Shown here: piece by piece, positions 50,584-59,394 of the stretch | How the letters are laid out: the number at the start of each line of letters is the position of its first letter | Numbering within the stretch: position 1 is the first letter of the stretch | DNA from: WTGJ01 sp965237765 | Lineage (GTDB): Bacteria > Chloroflexota > Anaerolineae > Aggregatilineales > Phototrophicaceae | Assembly (NCBI GenBank): GCA_965237765.1 | Contig: OZ250157.1 | Span: forward strand, 2,480,001 to 2,544,000 | Direction: 5' to 3' | Length of the DNA stretch: 64,000 bases | Position numbers and translations under genes: made by a program | Notes under the pieces: model-generated | What the model saw: the letters and a program-made list of their open reading frames with translations, nothing else | Database searches by the model: none | Told to the model about the DNA's origin: nothing

Positions 50584-52812
50584 TTAGTTTTCGCCGTCTT
50601 TTTCTTCACCAAGGCTGGTCATCGCTTCAGGTGGTAGGTTGCGGCGCACGATTTGCTCGTCGATACGCTCGACCAGGGGCATGCTCTCCAACACCCGTTG
50701 GATGAGGGATTCATCCTTTTCCACGATACCCAAGTCATTCAGCGCCCAAATGGTGATGAGACGGCTGCCAATATTCGGCCATTGCTCTTTTGCCCATTGA
50801 TAGCGCTGGCGCGCGAATTGCCAGATTTCCTCCGGTTGCCGTTGGATCTGATAGCTACTGAATTCCGCCCAAATCTGCTCGAAATCAGAACGACGGAATA
50901 GCATCTGGATCATCGCGCGTTGGACTGTTTCGACGTCCCGCTCCTCGCTGACCCAATTGAAGGAGTAATTATTCACGTAAGTGAAGACGCCAAAATGCGA
51001 GAATTGCTCGATGGTTTCTAGTAATTCCTCTCGCATTTCGGTCGCTCGCTGGAAGGCCTCTTGCAGGGGCAGATTACCTGGTTCAACTTGCTCGCTGTGC
51101 AAGAGGGCATTGTGTGTTTCATTCCAGTTTGCGGGCAGGATGTCGTAGACATGACAGATCAAGCGGCGGATGCGAGTAGGCTCAACGTTAAATTTGACCA
51201 GCTCGCCATCAAGTAGCAATTGGTGCACGGCGCAGGAGATGCCTACCTGCCGCATGTCATCCAGCGATCGCTCGCGGCCCGATTTGAAGAGTCTCGGCAT
51301 CCCCGGCCGCATCGAGCGTGATTGCTCGGCTGAGCTGACTGGAAAGAAGCGGCTAAAGCCACCGCGAAAGACGAAGATCTGGAAGAGCGTGATGAGAGCG
51401 GCAATGATGATAATTGCCGGTAGCGCCGAGGTTTTCTGCGTGATCAGTATGAGAAGCATCAGATAGCTGGCGATCATGCCGCGGAGGCCGGCGAAGCGGA
51501 TGGAGCGAGCCGCCGCTGAATCCGGCAGTATATTCTTCCGCACCAGCGCCCAGGGCCGCACGAAAAACACAGTAGTGCTGGTGATGACAAATGCACTCAC
51601 AAAGCCAAAAGCGTAATAGGATTCTACGCGTGAAACGCTCGGGATGGCGGGGATGAAAGCGGCCGCTGCCAACCAGATGACGGCGATTCCGATGCGGTCA
51701 TTGGCAAAATAACGTGGCAACCGGCCCAAGCGCGCCGCATATGCCGCAACCGCCGCCCCGCCGACATAGCCGCCACCCTGCGCGAGTAACAAGATCACAG
51801 CGAGCAACAAACCGGCGAGTGTCAACAAGAAGCTCCCATAGCCGAATGCAATTTCGTACTCGATCAGCAGGGTGCTATAGCCTTCTGTAGCAGGGATGGC
51901 CCAAGTTTTGGCCGCGAATAGTTGGATGATACCTGTCAGGATCAAGAATATTGCCGCCAGCATCAATGCGGTATTGACCACCTTCCACTTTGGGCGGGTG
52001 GCGTGTTTGCCGCTGGCGGGAATCACTTCATAGCCGGAGAAGCCAAGCATCGCACTGCTCATCGAGCGTAAGAAATATTGGAAGAAGAGCGCTCCCCCCA
52101 ATGCCGGCGCATCCGCAGCAATGCGCGTAACGTGATCGACGACCTGGTTATCCTGAAGGCGTTGGATGATGCCTGGCACCGCGTCGCTCATTCCTGGTTG
52201 CGATATGGCCAATACGCCTACGTAGTTAAGTGCAAAGAGCGTGAACACCGTGAAGGCGCCGCCGCCTAACAAGAAGAGCAGCACTGCGCGCTTCGGGCCC
52301 AGCGAAACCAATAGCAACATGATGAAGGCCGCATAAGCTTCCGCCAGCAACAAGCGCCAGGGCGCGATTTCAGGTAGGAGCAATAGCGTTGCGTCCGTCG
52401 CAGCGATGGTGCTGATGATGATGGTTAACACGGCGTCGATGAAGAACATGCTGGTCCCCACCCAGGAGAGCCAGCTCAAGCGCGGCGGGCCGATGGCATC
52501 CACCAGCGGGCCACTACCGCCAGTATTGGGGCTTAAATATGCTCCGGCTTTGTATGCGGGTACGACGCCGAAGAAAAGCATTACGGATAGCGCGCCGAAA
52601 GCGAGGATGGCGATGTCATGATGCCCGGCGGCGCCTTCGATAGCCAACAGTGTCTGGTAGGCGGCAACGCTGAAGGCATCCGAGGCAATCAAGAAAATGA
52701 GCGCGAATATGCCCAGCCCGCTACCACCAAGCAATAAACCCTCGAAAGACAGCCGCAACCAGCTGCGGTCTGCCTTGCGCCTTTCAGCGAGCGGTATGTA
52801 GCTACGCAACAA
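50584..52812 (-). CDS. APC-superfamily amino-acid permease with novel C-terminal domain
   Basis: 742 residues from TTG at 52812 (TTG at 52809 also possible), chosen for the GAGGAAA Shine-Dalgarno; the frame is open to 52929 but that stretch contains the promoter. Residues ~20-520 hold 12-14 hydrophobic helices with APC marks (N-T-G-G-S-G-P-L near helix 3, M-L-G-F-S-G-Y-E in the middle). Residues ~525-742 are soluble, cytoplasmic, mostly helical and match nothing I know; they contain L-I-C-H-V-Y-D-I-L-P and F-N-W-V-S-E-E-R-D-V-E. The tail may gate or regulate transport. Confidence 0.8.
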   Translation of the reverse strand: MLRSYIPLAERRKADRSWLRLSFEGLLLGGSGLGIFALIFLIASDAFSVAAYQTLLAIEGAAGHHDIAILAFGALSVMLFFGVVPAYKAGAYLSPNTGGSGPLVDAIGPPRLSWLSWVGTSMFFIDAVLTIIISTIAATDATLLLLPEIAPWRLLLAEAYAAFIMLLLVSLGPKRAVLLFLLGGGAFTVFTLFALNYVGVLAISQPGMSDAVPGIIQRLQDNQVVDHVTRIAADAPALGGALFFQYFLRSMSSAMLGFSGYEVIPASGKHATRPKWKVVNTALMLAAIFLILTGIIQLFAAKTWAIPATEGYSTLLIEYEIAFGYGSFLLTLAGLLLAVILLLAQGGGYVGGAAVAAYAARLGRLPRYFANDRIGIAVIWLAAAAFIPAIPSVSRVESYYAFGFVSAFVITSTTVFFVRPWALVRKNILPDSAAARSIRFAGLRGMIASYLMLLILITQKTSALPAIIIIAALITLFQIFVFRGGFSRFFPVSSAEQSRSMRPGMPRLFKSGRERSLDDMRQVGISCAVHQLLLDGELVKFNVEPTRIRRLICHVYDILPANWNETHNALLHSEQVEPGNLPLQEAFQRATEMREELLETIEQFSHFGVFTYVNNYSFNWVSEERDVETVQRAMIQMLFRRSDFEQIWAEFSSYQIQRQPEEIWQFARQRYQWAKEQWPNIGSRLITIWALNDLGIVEKDESLIQRVLESMPLVERIDEQIVRRNLPPEAMTSLGEEKDGEN

Positions 52813-52848
52813 ACGAGTTTCCTCACGGCGACTTTGCGCACAGGGCGC

Positions 52849-52857
52849 AATATAGCA
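52849..52857 (-). promoter_or_regulatory. Extended -10 element of the permease gene
   Basis: Minus-strand TGC-TATATT (52857-52849), predicted start near 52842, leader ~30 bases with a good Shine-Dalgarno before the TTG at 52812. Confidence 0.5.
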
Positions 52858-52955
52858 TAGAAGGATGGCGCGAAACGATAGCGGCGGCCATTCAATAGAA
52901 TTCACGCTGGAATCAACGAATTCGCTCATGTATGCTAATGGTGTAGTTTTCTGTT

Positions 52956-52961
52956 TATGAT
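52956..52961 (+). promoter_or_regulatory. -10 element of the ABC importer operon
   Basis: TATGAT, with predicted start near 52968 and a Shine-Dalgarno AAAGGA (52971-52976) 6 bases before the ATG at 52983. No clear -35 is visible, which suggests activation. Confidence 0.4.
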
Positions 52962-52982
52962 AAGCGGTAGAAAGGAAACAAG

Positions 52983-54530
52983 ATGCGCATTCAATATCGC
53001 CTCATTGCGCTCGCCATCCTGTTGGCCATGATGCTGACAATCGGGCTCGCTGTTCAGGCCGACAGTCACACCACCCTCGTATTCGGCCTCGAATCGCCGA
53101 AATCACTCGATCCAGCGACGAATAGCAACGACCCGGAGATCCTCTTTCAGCGCACAATTTATGACTTCTTGCTCGAAGTCGGCGTCGATGAAATGGGGAG
53201 CACAGTATTTCTCCCTAATCTAGCGACTGGCTGGGATGTTAGCGAAGATGGGCTGACCTACGCCTTTAACCTGCGAGAGGGTGTACGCTTTCACGACGGC
53301 TCGCCGTTCAGCGCGGCCGATGTCGTCTATACCTTCGAGCGGCTCGTGGAGCTGGGCTCGCCGGCCAACGCTTTATTGGGTGATTTCACCGTTGTCGCCG
53401 ATGGCGATAGTCGCGTTGTCTTCACGTTGGCTGGCCCAAATGCTGATTTTCTCTTCGGTGCCTCCTCGCGCTGGTCGCTCATCATCCAGGAAGGCAACAC
53501 CGCTCCGGGCACCATCGCGGAGGACAGCGATAATCCCTACCAGAATTTCAATGGCACCGGCGCTTTCGCGCTGACGGAATACATCCCTGAAGTGAGCGCC
53601 ACTTTTGCTGCCAACGAGGATTATTGGCAGGATGGCGCCCCTGGTGTGGAAACGCTCATTTTCCAATTCATCAATGACGCCACCACTCGCGTCAACGCGC
53701 TAGCCAATGGCGAACTCGACGCCATCTTCAAGCTGAGTATCCCGCAGCTCCGTGAACTGGAAGAAAACGATGCCGTCAAGACCTATGTCGTTCCCACCAA
53801 CCAGCATCCGGTTATCCGCCTTCGTTCGGATGCGGGATTCGCAGGAGAGAGCGCGCAAGTGCGCCAAGCCTTCAAGTTGGCGACGGACCGCGAGTTGCTC
53901 AATGATGATCTGATGGGCGGCGCCGGCACGGTCGGCAATAACGACCCCATCGGGCCGGTCTATGGCTCCTTCTACAACCCACTGGAAGCTTCGTATGCTT
54001 ATGACCCCGAGCGTTCCTGTGAATTATTGGCCGAAGCGGGCTACGCGGATGGCTATTCGGGCACGCTATACGTGGTGGATGCCTTCAACTACTCCGATCT
54101 GGGCGTTGCCTTGCAGGAACAGTGGGCGCAAGCGTGTATCAACGTGGAAGTTTTACTACGCCCGCAAAACATCTACTATGGCGATAACGAGTGGATGGAA
54201 GTCGAGTTGGGCATCACCGGTTGGGGCTCCAACCCGGTTGCACAGCAATACCTCGTACAGGCTTATGTTTCCGATGGTGTCTGGAACGAGAGTCGTTGGA
54301 GCAACGCTGAGGCGGATGCGCTGATCGCTGAAGCTAGCGTCACCAGCGATTTCGCTGAACGCGCCGCGATCTACGCTCAAATCTCGGAGATATTTGCCGC
54401 TGATGCGCCCATCATCGTGCCCTGGTTCGCGCCGATGATTGGCGCGACGTCGGCGCGTGTCGATGGCTTCAACCTGGCCGCCTTTGCTGGCCTCACGGAT
54501 TTGCGCACGCTTAGCATTACAGGTGAGTGA
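52983..54530 (+). CDS. ABC importer solute-binding protein (peptide/nickel type, SBP_bac_5)
   Basis: 515 residues. Signal peptide 1-27 ends A-V-Q-A-D with no lipobox cysteine, so it is either free in the cell wall/periplasm or held by another protein. The SBP_bac_5 fold is shown by S-L-D-P-A-T near the N-terminus, G-L-T-Y-A-F-N-L-R-E-G-V-R-F-H-D-G-S-P-F-S-A-A-D (split here only for reading) and the F-N-G-T-G-A-F motif. The ligand is probably a di- or oligopeptide but cannot be read. Its stop overlaps the next gene by 4 bases (GTGA), the first of three such couplings. Confidence 0.93.
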   Translation: MRIQYRLIALAILLAMMLTIGLAVQADSHTTLVFGLESPKSLDPATNSNDPEILFQRTIYDFLLEVGVDEMGSTVFLPNLATGWDVSEDGLTYAFNLREGVRFHDGSPFSAADVVYTFERLVELGSPANALLGDFTVVADGDSRVVFTLAGPNADFLFGASSRWSLIIQEGNTAPGTIAEDSDNPYQNFNGTGAFALTEYIPEVSATFAANEDYWQDGAPGVETLIFQFINDATTRVNALANGELDAIFKLSIPQLRELEENDAVKTYVVPTNQHPVIRLRSDAGFAGESAQVRQAFKLATDRELLNDDLMGGAGTVGNNDPIGPVYGSFYNPLEASYAYDPERSCELLAEAGYADGYSGTLYVVDAFNYSDLGVALQEQWAQACINVEVLLRPQNIYYGDNEWMEVELGITGWGSNPVAQQYLVQAYVSDGVWNESRWSNAEADALIAEASVTSDFAERAAIYAQISEIFAADAPIIVPWFAPMIGATSARVDGFNLAAFAGLTDLRTLSITGE

Positions 54531-55576
54531 CCCACAGTCAGAGTGAACGTTCGTCAGCGGGGCCGAGTCAGGCCCTGCTGACGACATTACCTAGCGTCCT
54601 ACGTAGCGTCGCAGGGTCGCTACAGCACCTGACGGAAAGGCTGCCCGCTCTTGTGGGCACGCTTATTGTGTTCGGATTCGTAGTGGTTGCCCTGCTGGCC
54701 CCTGTTTTCGCACCCTATTCCTACGATACTATCGTCCGTAATGAAGAGCGCCGCGCTGTTAAAGAGCAAGCACCTGGCGCGCGCTATGCGATCGGCTACC
54801 CGGTCGTCGGTAGTGAGCTATACCCACGCAACGCGCGCAGCCGTCTCGGCTATATCACCGGCTTGCGTGGTGATATAACATTCGTGCTCGGAACTGATTG
54901 GCAGGGGCGCGATGTTTATTCCCGTTTGCTCTGGGGCGCGCGCGATGTGCTTATTTTGCCCGGTGTTGCGGCGGCCATCTCTGTCGCCCTCGGCGCCAGC
55001 ATTGGTACGCTGATTGGCTTTCGTGGGGGTTGGCTGGATGAGTTGGTTTCGCGCTTGTTGGAGACCCTGCTGGCCATCCCCGCGCTGATCCTCGCGCTGG
55101 TCTTGCTAGCCGCGCAGCCTGGGGGTGGCGCAGGCGGTAGCGCGGAGCTGAGCTTGCTGCTTGTTATCGTTACGATCTACACGCCTATTGTCGCCCGCGT
55201 CATCCGTAGCGCCACCATCGCCGTCCGCGCGAGTGGATACGTAGAAGAAGCTCGGCTGCGCGGTGAATCAACCGTGTATATCGTCTTCCGCGAGATTTTT
55301 CCTTCGGTGCTACCGGCGCTGGTTGTAGAGGGGGCACTGCGTTTTTCTTACGCCATCTTCCTCACCGCCTCGCTTGGTTTTCTGGGCCTTGGCGTTTCAC
55401 CGGCTTCGCCGGAATGGGGTGCGACGATCAACCAGGCTCGGCGCGCGGGCACTTTCACCATTACACCCTGGGCACTTTGGACCCCTGTCGTCGCCATCGC
55501 GACCCTCATCATCAGCATCAACTTGATGTCCGATGGCCTGCGTCGCATCTTGCGTTATGAGGGCCAGCTCACATGA
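54527..55576 (+). CDS. ABC importer permease (DppC-like)
   Basis: 349 residues, GTG start at 54527. About 6 transmembrane helices; the N-terminal OppC_N segment is followed by G-T-D-W-Q-G-R-D-V-Y-S-R and the coupling-helix EAA motif R-(A)-S-G-Y-V-E-E-A-R-x-x-G. Residues ~65-115 form a larger external loop than usual. It pairs with the DppB-like permease at the far end of the operon. Confidence 0.9.
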   Translation: MTHSQSERSSAGPSQALLTTLPSVLRSVAGSLQHLTERLPALVGTLIVFGFVVVALLAPVFAPYSYDTIVRNEERRAVKEQAPGARYAIGYPVVGSELYPRNARSRLGYITGLRGDITFVLGTDWQGRDVYSRLLWGARDVLILPGVAAAISVALGASIGTLIGFRGGWLDELVSRLLETLLAIPALILALVLLAAQPGGGAGGSAELSLLLVIVTIYTPIVARVIRSATIAVRASGYVEEARLRGESTVYIVFREIFPSVLPALVVEGALRFSYAIFLTASLGFLGLGVSPASPEWGATINQARRAGTFTITPWALWTPVVAIATLIISINLMSDGLRRILRYEGQLT

Positions 55577-57681
55577 GTGAGACACCCGTAACCCTGAGCG
55601 CGCGCGATTTGTCGATCGATTATCGCATCGGCAAACGTTGGTTGAATGTCATCAACGATGTGTCGCTAGATTTACGGGCGAAGCAGACACATGGCCTCGT
55701 CGGCGAAAGCGCGAGCGGAAAATCAACCCTGGCGCTGGCTCTCATGCGTTACCTGGCAGATAACGGGCGCATACGAAGTGGCAGCATCCGCTTCGGCGAT
55801 CGTGATTTGACGCGCCAGAGCCCCGAAGAGTTGCGCGGCCTCTGGGGGAGCGAGATGTGCCTAGTCCCGCAAAATGCGCTCTCGGCCTTGAACCCGTCCT
55901 ATACCATCGGCGAGCAGATGGGTGAGGTGACGCGCGCGCACCTTGGCCTCTCGCGGCGGGAGAGTTGGGCGGCGGCGGCGGCGATGCTCAGCCGCGTAAA
56001 AATTGCTGATGCTAAGAAGGTCTTGCACAGTTACCCCTACCAGCTCAGCGGGGGTATGTTGCAGCGCGTCGCGATTGGGATGGCGCTCAGCGCTTCCCCA
56101 CAATTGCTCGTGCTTGATGAGCCAACTACGGCGCTCGACGTAACGACACAGGCCGTCATACTCGATCTGTTTCGTGAGCTGATCGACGGCCAGAGTGCGG
56201 CGGCGCTCTATGTTTCGCATGATTTGGGGACGGTCGCGCAATTCTGCGACGAGGTGACGGTGCTCTATGGCGGCGAGGTGGTGGAAAACGCGCCCGTGCG
56301 TGAGCTTTACGCTGCGCCAAAGCACCCCTATACGCAGGGCTTGCTCGCCAGTTTGCCAGCGCACGCCAACGCGAACCGTGAAGCGCGCCTGGCGACGATT
56401 GGCGGTGTGGCGCCCGGGTTGGCGAAGCGACCAACGGCTTGCGTCTTCGCGCCGCGCTGCGCAATCGCCATCGACCGTTGCCATGCGGAAAAGCCACCGC
56501 TCGAAGCTGCCGCACCTGGACATAATGTGCGCTGCTTTCGCTGGCGAGAGCTAGCGGCGGGCGAAATCCGGCTGCACGATAAAGCGTCGCCCGCAGTCGT
56601 TCGCGGGGATGTGAGGAATGACCGAGTCCTGGATGCCCGCGATATCCATAAATCTTTCGATGGCGGTAGCATCTGGCAGCGGGCGCTGGGCAGAAAGAAG
56701 CGCCCCATCCGCGCCGTGGATAGCGTTTCGCTCACCGTGCAGCGCGGCCAGACATTGGGCATCGTAGGTGAGAGCGGCAGTGGCAAGAGTAGTCTAGCGC
56801 GCGTACTGTTGGCGCTGGAAACAGCCGACTCCGGTGAAATAGAGTTGCTCGGTTCGAAACTCGCCTTTGATTTGCGCCGCCGCAGCCCGGAAAACTTGCG
56901 TGAGATGCGTTTCATCCCACAAAATCCGGACGACACTTTGAACCCATATCTCACAGTCGGTGCAGCATTGGAACGAACACTTAAGGTGCTCGAGCGGCGG
57001 CCGGCACACGAGAAAATAAAACAGCCAGCGCATATAAACGGGAAAGCAAGAAGACGAGCGCGTGTGCGAGATTTGCTCCTTGCTGTCGGGTTAGATCCCT
57101 CCTACACATCGCGGTACCCCAACCAGCTCAGTGGAGGCGAGAAGCAGCGGGTGGCGATTGCCCGCGCTTTTGCCAGCGAACCTGCGCTCATTCTTGCCGA
57201 TGAGCCCACTTCATCGCTGGATGTTTCCGTGCAGGCCGTCGTGCTTAATTTGCTGAAAGATCTGCGCACTTCCCATGGCGCTTCCTATATCGTCATCTCG
57301 CACGATATGGAGGTCATCCGCAACGTAGCCGATTGGGTGTTGGTAATGTACCTGGGGCAAGTTGTGGAAAGCGGCAGCAGCGAACAGGTGCGCAGCCTCC
57401 CTTCGCAGCCTTATACAGAAGCGCTGCTCTCCGCGATCCCGGTGCCAGATCCGCTGGTGCGCGGCGGCCGGATTCGCTTGGAGGGCGATTTGCCGAGCGC
57501 ACGCGATTTGCCGAGCGGTTGTCGTTTCCACACCCGCTGCCCGCGTAAGATCGGCGCGATTTGTGAAGAAGAAGCACCCCCCTGGCGACGCGTTAGTGGC
57601 GAGCATTACATCCGTTGCCATATCGAGGTCGACGAATTGCGACGCTTGCAGAGCGAGGCAGAACCTGAGGCACCAGCGTGA
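55573..57681 (+). CDS. Fused ABC importer ATPase (DppD-DppF in one chain)
   Basis: 702 residues with two complete ATPases. First: Walker A G-E-S-A-S-G-K-S-T (44-52), signature L-S-G-G-M-L-Q-R, Walker B L-L-V-L-D-E-P-T. Second: Walker A G-E-S-G-S-G-K-S-S (~399), L-S-G-G-E-K-Q-R, L-I-L-A-D-E-P-T. Each half ends in the oligopeptide-transporter C-terminal cysteine cluster (C-V-F-A-P-R-C...C...C and C-R-F-H-T-R-C...C...C), the kind that binds an Fe-S cluster in some homologues. A charged linker at ~460-500 is inserted in the second ATPase. Overlaps both neighbours by 4 bases. Confidence 0.93.
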   Translation: MSETPVTLSARDLSIDYRIGKRWLNVINDVSLDLRAKQTHGLVGESASGKSTLALALMRYLADNGRIRSGSIRFGDRDLTRQSPEELRGLWGSEMCLVPQNALSALNPSYTIGEQMGEVTRAHLGLSRRESWAAAAAMLSRVKIADAKKVLHSYPYQLSGGMLQRVAIGMALSASPQLLVLDEPTTALDVTTQAVILDLFRELIDGQSAAALYVSHDLGTVAQFCDEVTVLYGGEVVENAPVRELYAAPKHPYTQGLLASLPAHANANREARLATIGGVAPGLAKRPTACVFAPRCAIAIDRCHAEKPPLEAAAPGHNVRCFRWRELAAGEIRLHDKASPAVVRGDVRNDRVLDARDIHKSFDGGSIWQRALGRKKRPIRAVDSVSLTVQRGQTLGIVGESGSGKSSLARVLLALETADSGEIELLGSKLAFDLRRRSPENLREMRFIPQNPDDTLNPYLTVGAALERTLKVLERRPAHEKIKQPAHINGKARRRARVRDLLLAVGLDPSYTSRYPNQLSGGEKQRVAIARAFASEPALILADEPTSSLDVSVQAVVLNLLKDLRTSHGASYIVISHDMEVIRNVADWVLVMYLGQVVESGSSEQVRSLPSQPYTEALLSAIPVPDPLVRGGRIRLEGDLPSARDLPSGCRFHTRCPRKIGAICEEEAPPWRRVSGEHYIRCHIEVDELRRLQSEAEPEAPA

Positions 57682-58661
57682 CCTATTATTTGCTGCGCCG
57701 CCTGTTGTTGATGCTGCTCACGATCTTGCTCACGTCGGCACTTGTGTTCGGGTTGACGCAGTTGCTACCCGGCGATATGGCGCGGCTCTTCCTTGGTCGC
57801 GACGCGAGCGACGCAGCCATCGCTGAATTCAATGCGACCTTCCGTCTGGACGATCCGCCGTTGCAACAGTATCTGCGCTGGATTATCGGTGATCTGGGCA
57901 GCGAGCGGGAGAATGCTGCTGGTGGAATCTTGCGCGGCGATTGGGGGCGCAGCTTCGGCGCCGGCTATCCCCAGGTGCGCCCGCTCATCAGCCGAGCGTT
58001 GCAATACTCCACCTACCTGGCACTCATGACTCTGCTCATTAGCGTTCCTTGTTCTATCCTGCTCGGCATATTAGCTGGCTTGAAAGCGAATTCTTGGCTG
58101 GATAACTTGATTTCTGTGCTCACGCTCTCCGTCGTCGGCCTGCCGGAATTCGTGACGGCCCTAGCGCTCATCAATATCTTTGCGTTAGGTTTGGGCTGGT
58201 TCGACACGACATCCATGCCCAACGCGCGCGATGGTTTCGGCGAAATCGTGCAAAAGTTAATGCTCCCCGCCGTTACGGCCACATTTGTCCTGCTCGGCTA
58301 CGTGACGCGCATGACGCGCGCCGGTGTGCAGGAGGAATTGAAGAAAACCTACGTTCGCACAGCGACGCTCAAAGGCTTGCCGCGACGGGTGGTGGTGCTC
58401 AAGCACGTCTTGCGCAATGCCCTGCTGCCCTCCATCACCGTCATCGCGCTCAGCATCGGTTGGCTGATGGGCGGGTTAGTGGTGATCGAGCAGGTATTCA
58501 ATTACCCCGGTCTCGGGAAGCTCATGGTCGACGCCGTGCTATCCAAGAATTATCCTGTGCTGCAAGCCTGCGTGATGATCGTGATCGCCTTCATCGTGCT
58601 CGCCAATCTGGCCGCGGATTTGCTATATGCGCTGCTCAATCCGCGCGTGCGTCTGGAATAA
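57678..58661 (+). CDS. ABC importer permease (DppB-like)
   Basis: 327 residues, GTG start at 57678 overlapping the ATPase stop. Six transmembrane helices; N-terminal Y-L-L-R-R-L-L-L-M and the coupling loop L-(K)-K-T-Y-V-R-T-A-x-x-K-G-L match DppB/OppB. A typical R-L-D-D-P-P segment follows helix 1. The DppB subunit normally comes first in the operon; here it is last. The stop is 3 bases from the convergent methyltransferase. Confidence 0.91.
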   Translation: MTYYLLRRLLLMLLTILLTSALVFGLTQLLPGDMARLFLGRDASDAAIAEFNATFRLDDPPLQQYLRWIIGDLGSERENAAGGILRGDWGRSFGAGYPQVRPLISRALQYSTYLALMTLLISVPCSILLGILAGLKANSWLDNLISVLTLSVVGLPEFVTALALINIFALGLGWFDTTSMPNARDGFGEIVQKLMLPAVTATFVLLGYVTRMTRAGVQEELKKTYVRTATLKGLPRRVVVLKHVLRNALLPSITVIALSIGWLMGGLVVIEQVFNYPGLGKLMVDAVLSKNYPVLQACVMIVIAFIVLANLAADLLYALLNPRVRLE

Positions 58662-58664
58662 CCC

Positions 58665-59369
58665 TCACCAGCGCCGCCACCAGAGGCCGGTGCATTCTGG
58701 CACGATCGCCGCGCCGCGCGCTGCCACTTCATCCGCCAACTCAGCGCCGAAGAAGAAACGAATTTGCGCTACTGCTTCAGCCGCGTTGGCGAACTGGTAG
58801 TCGGTCCGCAGCCAATGTCGTTGGAAGCCTCGCTCGCCCTCTAACCAGGAATAATAAGCGGCTAGCGCCTCATTTGGTGGCACTGGCCGGCGTTGTCCGG
58901 TGCCAAGGGTTTCAAAGATCAAGAGCGCTCCGCCGGGTCTGGTGACGCGTTCTGCTTCAGCCAACGCTGCGCGCACCGCCGGCAGCCACCCTTCTGGCTT
59001 TTCGTCGACGAAAAAGCCGAAACTCCAACCGGCGACGGCTAGATCGGCGCAATTCGCGGGCAGCGGCAAACAGCGATGGTCAGCAGCGAATACACGCCAA
59101 TTCTCAGCACCGGAATCCCGCAAACGCTCCGTCGCAACGCGCAGCATCGCCGAAGAAATGTCCGCCGCGAGGACGCGCTGCGCACGTAGGCTGAGCAAAC
59201 GTGTCAGGCGGCCGGTGCCGGCGCCGAATTCGACAACGGTCTGGCCGGCGAGCGGCGCGATATCCTCTATTGCTGGGAGCAGTTTACCGCGATGGTCTTC
59301 ATGCGCGACCAGCGAGTCATAGCGCGCTGGCTCCTCGGCGTAGATTCGGCGGAAATGCTCGACCGTCAC
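58665..59369 (-). CDS. Class I SAM-dependent methyltransferase
   Basis: 234 residues. SAM-binding motif V-V-E-F-G-A-G-T-G-R-L-T at residues ~45-56, acidic loop A-A-D-I-S-S-A-M, D-H-R-C-L-P-L-P and A-V-A-G-W-S-F-G-F near motif II-III, and R-P-G-G-A-L-L-I-F. It resembles the Methyltransf_11 group acting on small molecules or lipids; substrate unknown. It begins 25 bases after the phosphomutase stop, in the same operon. Confidence 0.82.
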   Translation of the reverse strand: MTVEHFRRIYAEEPARYDSLVAHEDHRGKLLPAIEDIAPLAGQTVVEFGAGTGRLTRLLSLRAQRVLAADISSAMLRVATERLRDSGAENWRVFAADHRCLPLPANCADLAVAGWSFGFFVDEKPEGWLPAVRAALAEAERVTRPGGALLIFETLGTGQRRPVPPNEALAAYYSWLEGERGFQRHWLRTDYQFANAAEAVAQIRFFFGAELADEVAARGAAIVPECTGLWWRRW

Positions 59370-59394
59370 TCGACCGTACGCGCCAAAGACGGCG

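Noticed and set aside
55861..56954. Minus-strand frames of 220 and 208 residues inside the fused ABC ATPase
   Set aside because: Antisense shadows of Walker and signature regions; no independent support.
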